A DNA stretch of 64,000 nucleotides, from positions 5,244,580 through 5,308,579 of the forward strand of contig NC_087063.1 in NCBI RefSeq assembly GCF_963678635.1, in the 5' to 3' direction. The notes beneath the pieces were generated by a model, which made no database searches, was not told where the DNA came from, and worked only from the letters and a program-made list of their open reading frames with translations. This stretch comes from Symsagittifera roscoffensis (lineage: Eukaryota; Xenacoelomorpha; Acoela; Convolutidae). Both the position numbers and the translations under genes were made by a program. Shown piece by piece: positions 20,004 to 30,319 of the stretch. How positions within the stretch are numbered: position 1 is the first letter of the stretch; every line of letters begins with the position of its first letter.

Positions 20004-21263
20004 ACGCGAAGCAACAACACACAAGCTCGATTTTTTTTTAAATGAGATGTCTCATTGAAAAAATGTATCTTTTTCACCTAGAGTTAATGAGCAAAATGGA
20101 ATGGGTCTGATGAGACAATTCAATTTACTCTTTCATCTTGTGCAACCCTGTGCAAAAAATTCAATAGCACTAGGTAAGAGCAAGTTAAAATCACTTAACC
20201 AAGAAAAAAGAATGGCAAGAAATTACCAATTTATCACAAAAGCCGATTTACTATTTCTCACAACAAGATCAGGTTTTGCAATACTTGGCACCTAAGGCTT
20301 CAAGATAAAAATTACCAAATCTTACACAATGAACCAGCAGTTAAAATTTCTGAGCAATTGGTCACAAAGTTTATATGTATCACTAATCATCAAATTAAAT
20401 CTGTAATCAGTGACAAATATCAAACAAACAATTCAAACCAAAAAAATATATACAGCGGAAGTTTTAAGAATCTATTTTTATTTCAAAACTTAGTGTTTTT
20501 TAATATAATGTAATCAGTTGTTTACCCATTTTTTCTGCCCAATTCGTCTGCCCATTTTTTGTGATTTTCGGATAGTTTGAAGAAAAGCATCTTTTTGTAC
20601 AAACAACTCGCGGAACAAAAAAGACTAAAAAACTCCTAAGATTTTAATTTGCTTAGTTCATTTTACTCCGCGACAGTTTTTTTTTACAAAAAGATGCTTT
20701 ACTTCAAGCCATCCGAAAAAACCATACCGATCACAAAAATCCAAATCACAAATCAAATTTATTAGGAACAATTTCAAAGTCAGGGCGAAACAGATCAAAG
20801 TATGCGTCAATGTCCTCTTATTATTACCTGCATAAGTTTGAAAAAAAGAATTTTGTCCATAATTACGTTTTTTTTAATATAAATTTGCTATACCAGAAAC
20901 TTAAATTACTCCGAGACAATCTACTTCCAAAAAAACTTTTTGCTTCAAACTATCCGGAAAAATAATATCAATGACAAAAATTGGAAATAAAAACTTGAAA
21001 AAGATACAACATTTTTTCAAGCTCAAGGCATAACAGATCAAACTATGTACTGTGATTATTACCTGCAGAAAAATGTTTAAAAAATTCCATAAAACGGTAT
21101 CGAACACATTTGAAGCGCTTGTAGATTTTTCTTTTTTATTTTTTGCGTTGTTTTTCCATAAAAGGTTACTATACACGAAATTTTATTTAAAAAATTTCTA
21201 AGATAGAGCAAAACACCCACAAATTTTTAAAGGAATTTTAAGCTGTAGAATTTTTATGCAGAA
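20004..21263. other. No gene; AT-rich with repeated and inverted segments
   Basis: No convincing gene. The repeated core is AAAAAGATGCTT..CTTCAA..ATCCGAAAAA (see 20558-20735), with a third, diverged copy at 20925-20985. The strings ATTATTACCTGCA at about 20820 and 21057 show that 20670-20890 and 20905-21180 are diverged direct repeats. Confidence 0.5.
20558..20735. repeat. Inverted repeat with about 45-bp arms
   Basis: The left arm contains TGTGATTTTCGGATAGTTTG and AAGCATCTTTTTGTAC. The right arm contains the reverse complements ACAAAAAGATGCTT, CATCCGAAAAA and GATCACA. The loop is about 65 bases. It could be a fold-back element or part of a larger repeat family. Confidence 0.5.
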
Positions 21264-21464
21264 CATTACGAAGCCAAACTGTGCACTGGGCAGGCGCACA
21301 ATTTTATGTCTGTATGTTCCTGGACTCCAGAGACAAGTCTTTGAACACGTAAAATTCTGTTGGAACGATCAAAGAAAACGAAAGAACAAAAGAAGAACAA
21401 AGGGAGCGTCCTTGTTGCTGAATCCGCTTACAAAGCACAAAATGCACAGTTTGGCCTCGTAATG
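21264..21464. mobile_element. Short TIR element (CATTACGARGCCAAACTGTGCA ends)
   Basis: The 22-bp terminal inverted repeats at 21264-21285 and 21443-21464 differ by one base. Total length 201 bp. Just inside the left end comes GGCGCACAATTTTATGTCTG. The same left end recurs at 22256, 37955-38096 (inverted) and about 51684, so this is the shortest member of a family. It is a non-autonomous DNA transposon of undetermined superfamily. No clear target-site duplication. Confidence 0.65.
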
Positions 21465-21979
21465 AAAAAAACTAAAGTTATAAAACAATTTTTCTGGGCC
21501 AGTGTCTTTCCTCAGTTACGAATTAGGACAATTTGACCGAATATTAAGAGCGCCAGAAGTAGGTTTTTGAATAGGAACTGGATGAATCAGAGTAGATTTT
21601 GAGAGATTCATGACAATTGTAAAGGAGATCATTGCCGTCTCGGTTGACCAAAGAGCTGAAATTGCGTTCAGAAGTTCAACTACGGAAGCAAATAAGGAAT
21701 GCTGTTGTAGTACTAGTTGAGTTTTTTTTAGCGAATGAGACTCAGCTCAATTTATAGTGCCCAAAACGATAAGTGCGATTGTCAATTAAGTAAAGTCAAT
21801 TGTCAAATTGCAAAACTCGCCCCCCTCAAAAATGATTAGCTGTTTTTAAGCCAAATGAAAGATAGCTATGGTAAAGTAGAACCCTTAGGAGAAATCAATT
21901 TAAAAAATTTTCTGAAATCTCACAGCAGAATATTTGAAATTAACTTGAGCAAAGCTAAACATACTTCAGAAAATAGTTT

Positions 21980-22196
21980 TTTAGTTTGATCAAATTTTTA
22001 TATTTGTAACAACAGCTGCTGGAAACAACAACCAGCAGCGTTACAACTTCACTGGAACAATCGCCAATAAAGATCCTGTTCTCGTACGACTGGGAATCAA
22101 TGCTTTTCTTCGAGAACCAGGAGGAGCAAGTCGCGACCACGCAGAAAGCGAAGCCTTTTGGACCATGAAACGGCACTTCCTGCGCCCGTAGGCTCA
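21980..22196 (+). other. Candidate coding exon or gene remnant
   Basis: A stop-free plus frame of about 72 codons lies between TAG (21977) and TAG (22194). From about 22011 its base composition is much richer in G+C than the surroundings. It reads IANKDPVLVRLGINAFL, then ESEAFWTMKRHFLRP. A splice-acceptor-like TTTGTAACAACAG ends near 22010. No ATG lies near the start and no family was recognised. A second patch of similar character is 21630-21715 (MTIVKEIIAVSVDQRAEI). Either could be the last exon of an unseen gene or an old coding remnant. Confidence 0.25.
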
Positions 22197-22255
22197 ACAG
22201 TTGAGGACTCCAACAATCCCAGTCAAAGCTGTCGGTGCCGGAAATTTGACGCATT

Positions 22256-23861
22256 CATTAAGAGGCAAAACGGTGCAATGGATAGGAGCACAATTTTTGT
22301 CTGTATGTTTCTGGATTCCATAAATCTTAAAATATGTTTCAAAATGTAAGTGGATTCCACAAACAAAATTTCAGTGGATTCCGCATACATATACCTGTAA
22401 CGTAAGTTTTGTTGGCCCATTTGTTTTGTTGTGAATCCCGCAACAAGCAAATAGAGCTAGTTGTTCTGGATTCCGCAATTGTAAGTGAATTCCGCAAAAG
22501 GTAAGTGGAATCCGCAAAGGTAAGCGGAATCCGCGAAATTTGTATGCGGAATCCGCAAATGTAAGCGGATTTCGCAAATTGTTAGTGGATTCCGCAGATT
22601 GTAAGTGCATTCCGCATTTTTGTCTATTACTGACTTGCATATGAACAATTAAAAGCTAGAGGTGGAATATTTGATTTATTATCTATAGGAATTTGAACGC
22701 CAAAGGACTTATCCATTTTCTAAATGTAAGCGGAATCCGCAGAGTTAAGTGGATTCCGCAAACTGTAATTGGGTTCCGTATTTTGTACAATACAGAACCT
22801 GCATATGAACAATTAAAAGCTGAGCTGGCATTCTTATCTCTAGCAAGGCGGAAATTAAAAGCAAAGACTTAACCATTGTCAGCGGAGTTCACGAACAAGT
22901 TTTAAAACATTGGTTACCTAAATCGGTGGATGTCATCTTTTAGTATTTTGGAAACACAACACCGAATAATTTCAATATTTGGAGTCACTGAGTTGAGAGT
23001 GTATGGAACACACAGCATATCGACAAATTAGGTCAGTATTTAGGATTGCGTCAATCACAATACTGATTTTGGAAGCATAACGCCGAATAAACGCAGTAAT
23101 TGTAGTCATTGGGATGAGAGTGCATGGAAACACAACATACAGCATATCGACAAATTAGATCAGTATTTGGGATTCCATCGATCCAAAATACTGGTCAGTA
23201 TTTGGGATTAATGGAATTCCAAAAACTAGATAATGTGGAATAAATATGGAATATATCCATTATTTGGAGTCATTAGGTTGAGAGTGATTAGAAACCCAAC
23301 GCATAGAAAATCGTCAAACTAGTTCAGTATTTGGGATTTCATCGATCCCAAATTCTGATCAGTAAATGGAATTCCAAAAATCCCAAATACTGATCTATTC
23401 TAGTAAGTTTCTATTTTAGTAAATTTCTATTCTAGTGAAATCAACTCGTGTATTTGAAAGATATAATTTTAAGGGCTACTACACATATAAACATATGCAA
23501 AGGGTAATCTGCAAACAAAATGCGGATTTCACTTACATTTTGCTGATTCCACTTACAATTTGCGGATTCCACTTACAGTTGCGGATTCTGCAACAACTCA
23601 GTTTAGCGATACAAAGTTTTATCTTTTGTTTTGGATTCCACAAACTGTTCTGGATTCCGCAAATACAGTTGCGGATTCCGCAAATTCGCCTATTTTTCGA
23701 GCGATTTTGAGCGGTACAATGTTTTAGGTATTTGTTTGTGGAATCCGAAACAGCATAGAAGATAAAGAAGGAGCAATGTTGCGGATTCTGCGACAACCCT
23801 GATTTTGGCTTGTTGCGGATTCCGCTTAAAATGCAGATAATGCACAATTTGGCCTCGTAAG
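22256..23861. mobile_element. Long TIR element with TGGATTCCGC phrase arrays
   Basis: The left end (22256, CATTAAGAGGCAAAACGGTGCA) and right end (about 23841-23861, TGCACAATTTGGCCTCGTAA) match the TIRs of the 201-bp element at 21264. The body carries many copies of a phrase like GTAAGTGGATTCCGCAAAT on both sides (22320-22800) and in inverted orientation (23500-23830). Between them is AT-rich sequence with short direct repeats (CAGTATTTGGGAT at 23030, 23160 and 23190). No transposase frame was seen. Small minus-strand frames through the arrays only translate the phrase. Confidence 0.6.
22470..22625. repeat. Tandem array of the GTAAGYGGATTCCGCAAAT phrase
   Basis: About eight imperfect units of 18-20 bp, alternating between GGATTCCGC and GGAATCCGC forms. 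The core TTCCGC/GCGGAA is partly palindromic, and each unit carries GTAAG, which resembles a 5' splice site. Similar arrays lie at 23520-23690, 37970-38040 and 52285-52530. Confidence 0.7.
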
Positions 23862-24018
23862 GTTGCTCGAACTTCTCAGTCGTTGATCTCACTACTCCAA
23901 ACATCACGCAACAACGCAACCAGCCGCTGCTTCCTACGCTCCCAAAGAACGGAAACTAGTTTTTGAAGAGTCATAAAAACTTTTTAAAAAAACAAGAAAA
24001 AATCAACTCAGATTCACT

Positions 24019-24437
24019 CAGTAGCGGATTTAGGAAGAGTGGCGGGGGGGGGGGGGGGCGGACGCCCCCCTTTCAGGAACTTGGCCCCCGGCCGACCCAA
24101 AGAGTCCCCCTTTTGAACTATTTTGAGATATCTATTTTTGGCTGACGGACTCTCAAAAATTTATAAAAGCGCCTTTGGCGCCAATATATACAAATTTTGA
24201 GGGTTGAGCTGAAAATTTTTGGTCAAAATTTTTTTAAAAAATTGTCTAAAAACGTTTTTTTCCCTTTTTTCAAAAATTTGCCTGCGGCGCGCAGAAGATT
24301 AGGTCGATTTATGGTCTTTATAGTGGTTTGGGAGAGCTCAGAAAATCAATTTGGTCGATCTAAAAAAAAGGTTGACAAAATTTTCAAAACTTTTTGAAAA
24401 TCCCCCCGCCCTCGAGAAAATCCTAGATCCGACCCTG
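24019..24437. mobile_element. hAT-like MITE (CAGGGGCGG family)
   Basis: It starts CAGTAGCGGATTTAGG and ends CTAGATCCGACCCTG, with imperfect terminal inverted repeats. The flanks GATTCACT and GTTTCATT agree at six of eight positions, compatible with an old 8-bp hAT target duplication. It contains a run of 17-18 G at about 24043-24059, and GCGCCTTTGGCGCC. 419 bp, non-coding. Other copies: 34145-34580 and 62823-63209; pieces at 5599, 14636 and 45625. Confidence 0.65.
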
Positions 24438-27149
24438 GTTTCATTAATGCTGATTTGACTTCTCAAAGATTTTCTGAAGTTTTCTTTAAGCAAAAACCAT
24501 TGATCCGATCTGCGTAAAACCTTTACAATTTCTTTTATTCCTTATGTAGTGGATGAAATAAAGTGTGAAGTGTCAGTCTTAACCAAGAACAAAAAGCACA
24601 CAAAAAACTAATTAATTTTTTCCTGAAGTATTTCAGGCAAAATTACCATTTTCAAAAGAGAAATTTTTTTTTCTTTAAGATATAGATATAATTAGTGTAT
24701 TAAGTCATTTGAAAACCTCTAATTTACTTGAATAAAATGAAAAATTTTGTTTTTTATCTTTTAACTTGAGTTATAAAAACAAACTATTTTGAACTTACTT
24801 AATGAAGTCTGAATTGTGAGAGCGAGAAAAGCAATTGCTCAGCAACAACTCATCAGCAACAGCATATAGTTCTATCAAAAGCCTTCGGTTTGCTTCTATT
24901 AAGTTATAAAATTTAGTTTTCAGTATAGTTCAAATTACCAAAAATCAAAAACTGAACAATCACCTTCACGGAATTGTTTTTATGCAAATTTATTGCGTTT
25001 TTGGCGATATTCAACTGAAGAGCGAAGTTTTAGGCAGGCATTCTGCTGAGTATAAAAAACTTCAGTGGGACTGACTTTTCAAAAAATCTCTAGCCAACTT
25101 CTGAATCAGTTTAAGTATGTTTCAAGTCTGTCCTGATCGACTGGATTATCATTAATTAATTTAAAACTAAATTTTCCATTTTTTTATTTTCAATTTTTTT
25201 TAATGAAAAATCAATTTTTGAAGCCATAGTTTAAAAACATTATATATTTTTTGACGTACAGGAAAACCAAATATAAAATACCGAAAATAAAAACGACAGT
25301 TCAGATCAACAACTATAAGGTTCAGCGCTATTTTATCCATTTCCACCATTTGTGTTAGAGTACATTTCCCATTCCTTTATGCTGGTATTTCCAAATGGTG
25401 GTTAGTGTAATTTCCATTTACATACTTGTCTGGATTAAAAATACTCTATTTAAACCGTAAATACCCCCAAGCAAGACTTGAGGGTATATCAGCATAAAAG
25501 GAAATAGTCAAAACTCGAAGTATAAGTAATGATTTCCTAAAGAGGACAGACAAATATAACCAAAAATCAAAGCGATAATAAAAAATCAAAATTCAACTTT
25601 CTACTGCACTTGTAATTAGACAAAAAACAGAGTAAGAAACCCAAAACTAAAACTTTCACTTCTCTGTTTTGCCTTGTCAACATCCGCATTTCGTGATTGA
25701 AATTTAAGGATTTGATTCGAACATTTCTGCTTGATGAACTATAAACTAAACAATGCCTAAATCTTCAGCAAAAAATTCGGCCTGGAGTTTATTAAAAGTT
25801 GAGTAGTTCTCAGCTCGAATAAGTTCCTATGACGGCACAAAAAGAATGTTCATGGTATTCAGGGCCCAATTCAACACAATGTTAAATGTGATGAGTGTCT
25901 TTAAGAAATCATATGTATTGTCGAAACAATGCAGCACATCGAAGTTGATCACTGTCTATAAGCAAGAAAATTTTATGTTTAGTATAACATGGTGTTCGCG
26001 AGCTTTAAAGGCTGTCAAACCTATGTGAACTATAAATACGGACTGTCAGTATGGCCTGCTTACTGCTGCTTCTAAAAATGGCAGCAATGACAAACAACAT
26101 CCATCTCACCAACGGCACGAACATCTCCAATCAACTTTTCCCCATTTCAAACAGTTTCAAAGCTAGCTTTAAAAATTTTCAATTAAAATCCAATGAAGAT
26201 GAGATCGAGCTGCCGGGTTTCATGGATAGAGTATCAGAGAAATCAATGATGATTTCATTTTTCATTCTGTGTAACAAGGATCAATCAAAATTCAGCTTTC
26301 ACTGGAGGTGAGCGTGACCAAGCACATCACTGTGCTTGAGGGAGAGATAAAGAGTAACCAAAAATCATGCTATACCTGCATACTGACATGGTTTATATCG
26401 ATTAGGGCGGACTAGAAACGGGAAAACACATTGAAAAAAATTGACCCCATGCTGAATACAGTCATATGATTTGCTTCGCATGGATGTTGATGGTTGATAG
26501 AGGAAAAATGCAAAGTAAACATCACTTTTCAAACGATTCTCCGATGCATGCTGGGAGCAAGTTACTTCTCTCAATTGAAGTTAAGAAACAAATCTTCAAC
26601 CTGGTCCTTATTCAAACAAAAACAACAACAAGTGCTTTATCTATTGCTTTATTGCAGTGTGTCAATTAAAATACGGTCAAGATTTCCATAAGTTGTCAAA
26701 AAGTCAAAAAAGACAGAGGTTGCAACATATGAAGGCAAAACCGACGAAAAAGACAAAAATGAGGACAACGTACACGAAAACCCGGAAAACGAAGTTATGC
26801 CAAAAAACTTCTAGACATCAACCGATTTAAAAATAAGAACAACGTTGAAGCCAACGCATTTCGAACTTAACAAAGCAATAAAGGTTTTCAGTAAATTCGC
26901 CTTCGATCAATCCGTCATACTCGCGCTCTCTATCTCTATCTCACCTCTAATTACTGCTAGGTTCAGTGTTCGGAGCATGTGATCACATAATTTCTCAAAG
27001 TGAGTGAAGCAGACCTGTGACTACAATCTGAGCGCTACCAGCTTGGTCTAGTAGAACGCACGATACTTGGTTGAATGTCATCAGTGTATGCCAAAAAATG
27101 GAAGGTGAACAATAACTACTTAAGAAGATTATGAGTAAACAATGAGCCG
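24438..27149. other. No convincing gene
   Basis: AT-rich to about 25800. A small dyad lies at 25464-25490 (ATACCCCCAAG / CTTGAGGGTAT), inside a wider inverted repeat (about 25375-25395 with 25482-25506). From 25840 to 26700 base composition is more balanced. Several 60-90-codon frames occur (for example an ATG at 26051 with a Leu-rich start), but none shows a known motif. They may be leftovers of the same decayed element as 27859-28010. Confidence 0.4.
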
Positions 27150-27282
27150 TCGTCTATATTCAACACAGATACGAACAGCCTCTATGAAGACATAAAGCAA
27201 TCTTAACCTTTACCCTTGAAAAAATTCGTGCGGGCAGATGATCTGGTTGTCTTATCTGAATCTATCCTCAAAAAATAGGACA
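27150..27282 (+). pseudogene. Possible LINE-type reverse transcriptase fragment
   Basis: One plus frame gives FNTDTNSLYEDIKQS before a stop. The next frame gives FVRADDLVVLSESILKK before a stop. The second matches the catalytic box of non-LTR reverse transcriptases (YADDLVxLSES) except that Tyr is Arg. The first would fit the preceding LFN-Y-NDL motif. Only about 40 residues survive, in two frames. The call rests on this motif alone. Confidence 0.35.
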
Positions 27283-27286
27283 GTAA

Positions 27287-27496
27287 GTCGGATATATCGT
27301 TGAAGCAGGTCTAGAAATCTTGGAAGAACTAAACGAACATTTTTATGATTATCCACCAGAAATCTCTAAAGTAGTTGTCCAATTGTCAGACTTAAACAGG
27401 AACCATGTTAAAATGCTTGGGGAAATCGGAATCACCAGTTTACCAAACCTTATCAGTCCCTACAAGCAAAAGAGGTTTGTGTGCTGCACTACTTAA
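27287..27496 (+). other. Short open frame of coding character, unassigned
   Basis: 69 stop-free codons follow a TAA and contain GLEILEELNEHFYDYPPEI and QLSDLNRNHVKMLGEIGI. The amino-acid mix looks protein-like, with amphipathic helices, but no family was recognised. It has no start ATG at its beginning. It lies between two mobile-element remnants and may belong to either. Confidence 0.25.
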
Positions 27497-27739
27497 CTCT
27501 TTGGCTCTATGTTTAATTAGCAGTAACTAAAACTCACATTCACAGAGTGCAGCATTCTGACAAAGTAAGTGGATGGCCCCATTTGTAGAAATAAACACTC
27601 AGTTGAAGAAGACAGCATTGAATCAACTTGAAGAGAGTTCTTGTAAACCCATGTGAATAGTGGCTTTTGGAGCAAAACAGAAGGAAGCTAAGTTTCAGTC
27701 GAAACGAAAATGAGTTAAGGCAAAGGCTTCTCCGTAGCT

Positions 27740-28010
27740 CTGCTTGAAATCGATGAAGATAAGGCAACAGTAGCATCCAACACAAAATCAATCTGATGCC
27801 AATAACCAAGCAAAACAGGTTCTGCGAGTGTGGACCATGCAAACACTTTGTTTTTAGCTTTCACTACGCTCAAGTTAAGCCAACGTTGAAGCTAGAACTG
27901 ATATACTCGGATACCGATAGTTTCATAAATGTAGTAAAAACTGAAAATATTTAGAGGGATTTGAAGAAAGTTTTTATGAATGAAAAGTCAATTCAGGGAA
28001 AATGATTGAG
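27740..28010 (+). pseudogene. Family B DNA polymerase remnant (Maverick/Polinton type)
   Basis: The frame from 27859 gives FHYAQVKPTLKLELIYSDTDS and then FINVVKTENI before a stop, continuing RDLKKVFMNEKSIQGK. YSDTDS is the catalytic motif C of family B polymerases. The preceding FHY..VKP and following K(T)EN-x-x-DLKK spacing are those of protein-primed polymerases of Maverick/Polinton elements and relatives. Upstream (27740-27858) the same frame has SVALLEIDEDKATVASN, broken by two stops. The rest of the element was not found. Clearly non-functional. Confidence 0.55.
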
Positions 28011-30319
28011 GAAATTCTTGACCCACAACCAAAATTGCAGTCATTGAAACTTAAAGTTGAGTAACATCTGTTTAAAAAACATCCTGTAGTTTCCGATTGG
28101 ATGTTGATTGCTCTCGTAAATGTAAAAAACGGATTTTATCCTGGATACCGTTTTTGAAGATACCAAGCACCTGCAAAAATTGCGACTGGTTCGTCCTTTA
28201 TGCGTCTATGATTTTTGTCTTGAGCTACCCTTTAAAGTATACACTCTTTTATGTTTAAAATTAAGATATAAATGGAAAATACTCTTTTAATTTATACCTC
28301 CCTATGTCATTGATAAAAAATGGTTTCTTTTTTCATGCCAGACAAGTGGCTGATCAGTAATCATGGAGCGCCTTGTTTTATCTTGTTTTAGATAGTTAAA
28401 GTAATTGCTTGGTATAGTCACAAACATCTATGTCATTAACGCTTCGGATACATTGTTTGATTAGACAACGTACCGAAAATAGTATGAGCATTCGATTACA
28501 TAAACAGGAGCCCCACATTGTTAGTATTAATTAAGTTTCTGTTGAATATATTAATTTTCTTTGACTCCAAGCGATACTTTTTGACTGATAATTTTGTGAC
28601 CGCTTCCCTTTAATTGTTACGCTTGAGGATGCTTATGTCAACCAGATTTTATTAGATGACTGAGAAACTTTTAGGACTATAATGAGAATAATAAGGAGAA
28701 CATTATGAATAATAAAGATTTTTTTGCTATCTAATGTGAACAGTTTTGCTAAAGTTAATTTAGTCATAGAGAACATTATTGTCGTTCTCGATCAAGAGAA
28801 CATGCATTTGAAATATTCACGAAAAGAAATCTGGCTAGTAGTTTTGAAATAAAGAAAAGCTTTCCGCAACGCACCGGTGCTCATTTTTCGAAGCAGAAAA
28901 ATCAGAGAAAAATGGTCAAATGAGCGAAAATATCGATATGAACAGTTCAGAAGTTGAGCCAGATTTCCAGGTGACCGCTAGAGATTATTAAAGTTTGTGC
29001 AACTGCTCTTAATTTGACCACGAGTTATTTTTTCTAATATCTATTTCTATTTGTTGATTTCACTTATAAAATTGGTTTATATTTTTTGCACGGATAAATT
29101 TAATGTACACAAATAAACATTAACAAACAAGCACAAACGGCGTTGTTTGATTCGGTCAAAAAACTAGTCCCCTTGACAGAAGTTTTTTAGGATAAACATA
29201 ACAGTAAAAATGAGCAAGTGGTTGACGTTAAGAAAAAAAATTGCTAGTGGCGACAGTGATTGAAAAAGAACATGCATTTCAACTTCCTTTTGGTGCATGA
29301 AAAATTGAATAATTCAAAATGTGAGACCTTTTTTTTTATTTCTATAACTATCCGCCAAGGAACCAGAAGACTGTAGTTCCTTTATTCGAATGCTTAGGGC
29401 GGTGGCCTTGGACCATGAAATTGGTATCTGGTCAATACCAGCAAAGCGCAGGAAAAATAATCCTAGGTCAGAGGAGCGAAAAGAAAGGTTCTTGGGCGCT
29501 CACGAGAAAACTCCTCTCTCAAACAGCGCCCCCCACCCCTAAGGGTCCCTGACGGATCCCTGTACCATTTTTTGCTGTATAGATATATTTCACTAAGGCT
29601 ATTGAAGCTCAGGAGGTCTATGAAGACAACTTGCTAGGTGGTGTTTTGACTGGATCAAATTTAAATTGAGTTTTAAAAAAAGTGAGCAATCCTAATATCT
29701 CATCTACTCTTAGAAAAGTCATCTTTAACAAACGATGTCGGCAAAGAAAACGTGTTGCCAACAATTAGTTTTCCTTGTTATATGCTGTGAAACTTAGTTC
29801 AAATTATATGTTCTTTAAAAAAAGTGAAGTTGAGAAAAATGAGTGCATTTTCTGCATTTTCTGGAAAAAAAAACGTTGTTTTTGGTTTGTTTTTCTAATA
29901 GTCTTCTTAGTGAAAAATTGTAACAGTTAATTAGACAAAAAATGTTGTTATTTTTGACCATAGGGTGTCTAATTTCTATAAACCAATTTTTATACTTGTT
30001 TTAACACTTTTGCCAGTCAGATGGTTATGTTTTCTATTTTGTTATTTTCATGTTCATACTGTTAGCTCATTGCTCAAGTAAATTTTTCAATAGACTGCAC
30101 ATTTTGAAGTCAATCTTTGTTTTCATTATAAAAGAAAAAACTTTTTCTTACGCTGCTAAACTACGCAGGTCTAAAACTAATTTTGATCTCCTCCAACTCA
30201 GATTTGGAGCGAAAAAAAGAAAATTCAGACATTTGAAGTAGCTGAAAAGATCACATTCTATTTATCTGAAAGAAAGCCTATTGTTGTGTAAAGAAAAACT
30301 AGTTGGCTCCCTTGCACAA
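28011..30319. other. No gene recognised
   Basis: AT-rich. No open frame above 65 codons shows a motif. It includes a stretch of C-rich sequence (29525-29565) that vaguely resembles the CAGGGGCGG MITE, but no termini could be set. The last 250 bases would contain the promoter of the gene at 30320. No TATA box stands out. Confidence 0.4.

Noticed and set aside
19197-20077. Minus-strand frames of 92 and 133 codons in the tandem duplication
   Set aside because: Both are copies of the same low-complexity Phe/Leu/Lys-rich frame. No motif, and no independent support.
22470-23830. CRISPR array in the TGGATTCCGC repeats
   Set aside because: Repeats are imperfect, spacers are short and similar, the genome is eukaryotic, and there are no cas genes.
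24043-24059. G-run as a G-quadruplex regulatory element
   Set aside because: It lies inside a MITE end with no gene nearby. More likely slippage in a mobile repeat.
30281-30319. Upstream start of the two-NERD gene at 30281
   Set aside because: That codon is TTG. The first ATG in frame is at 30320.
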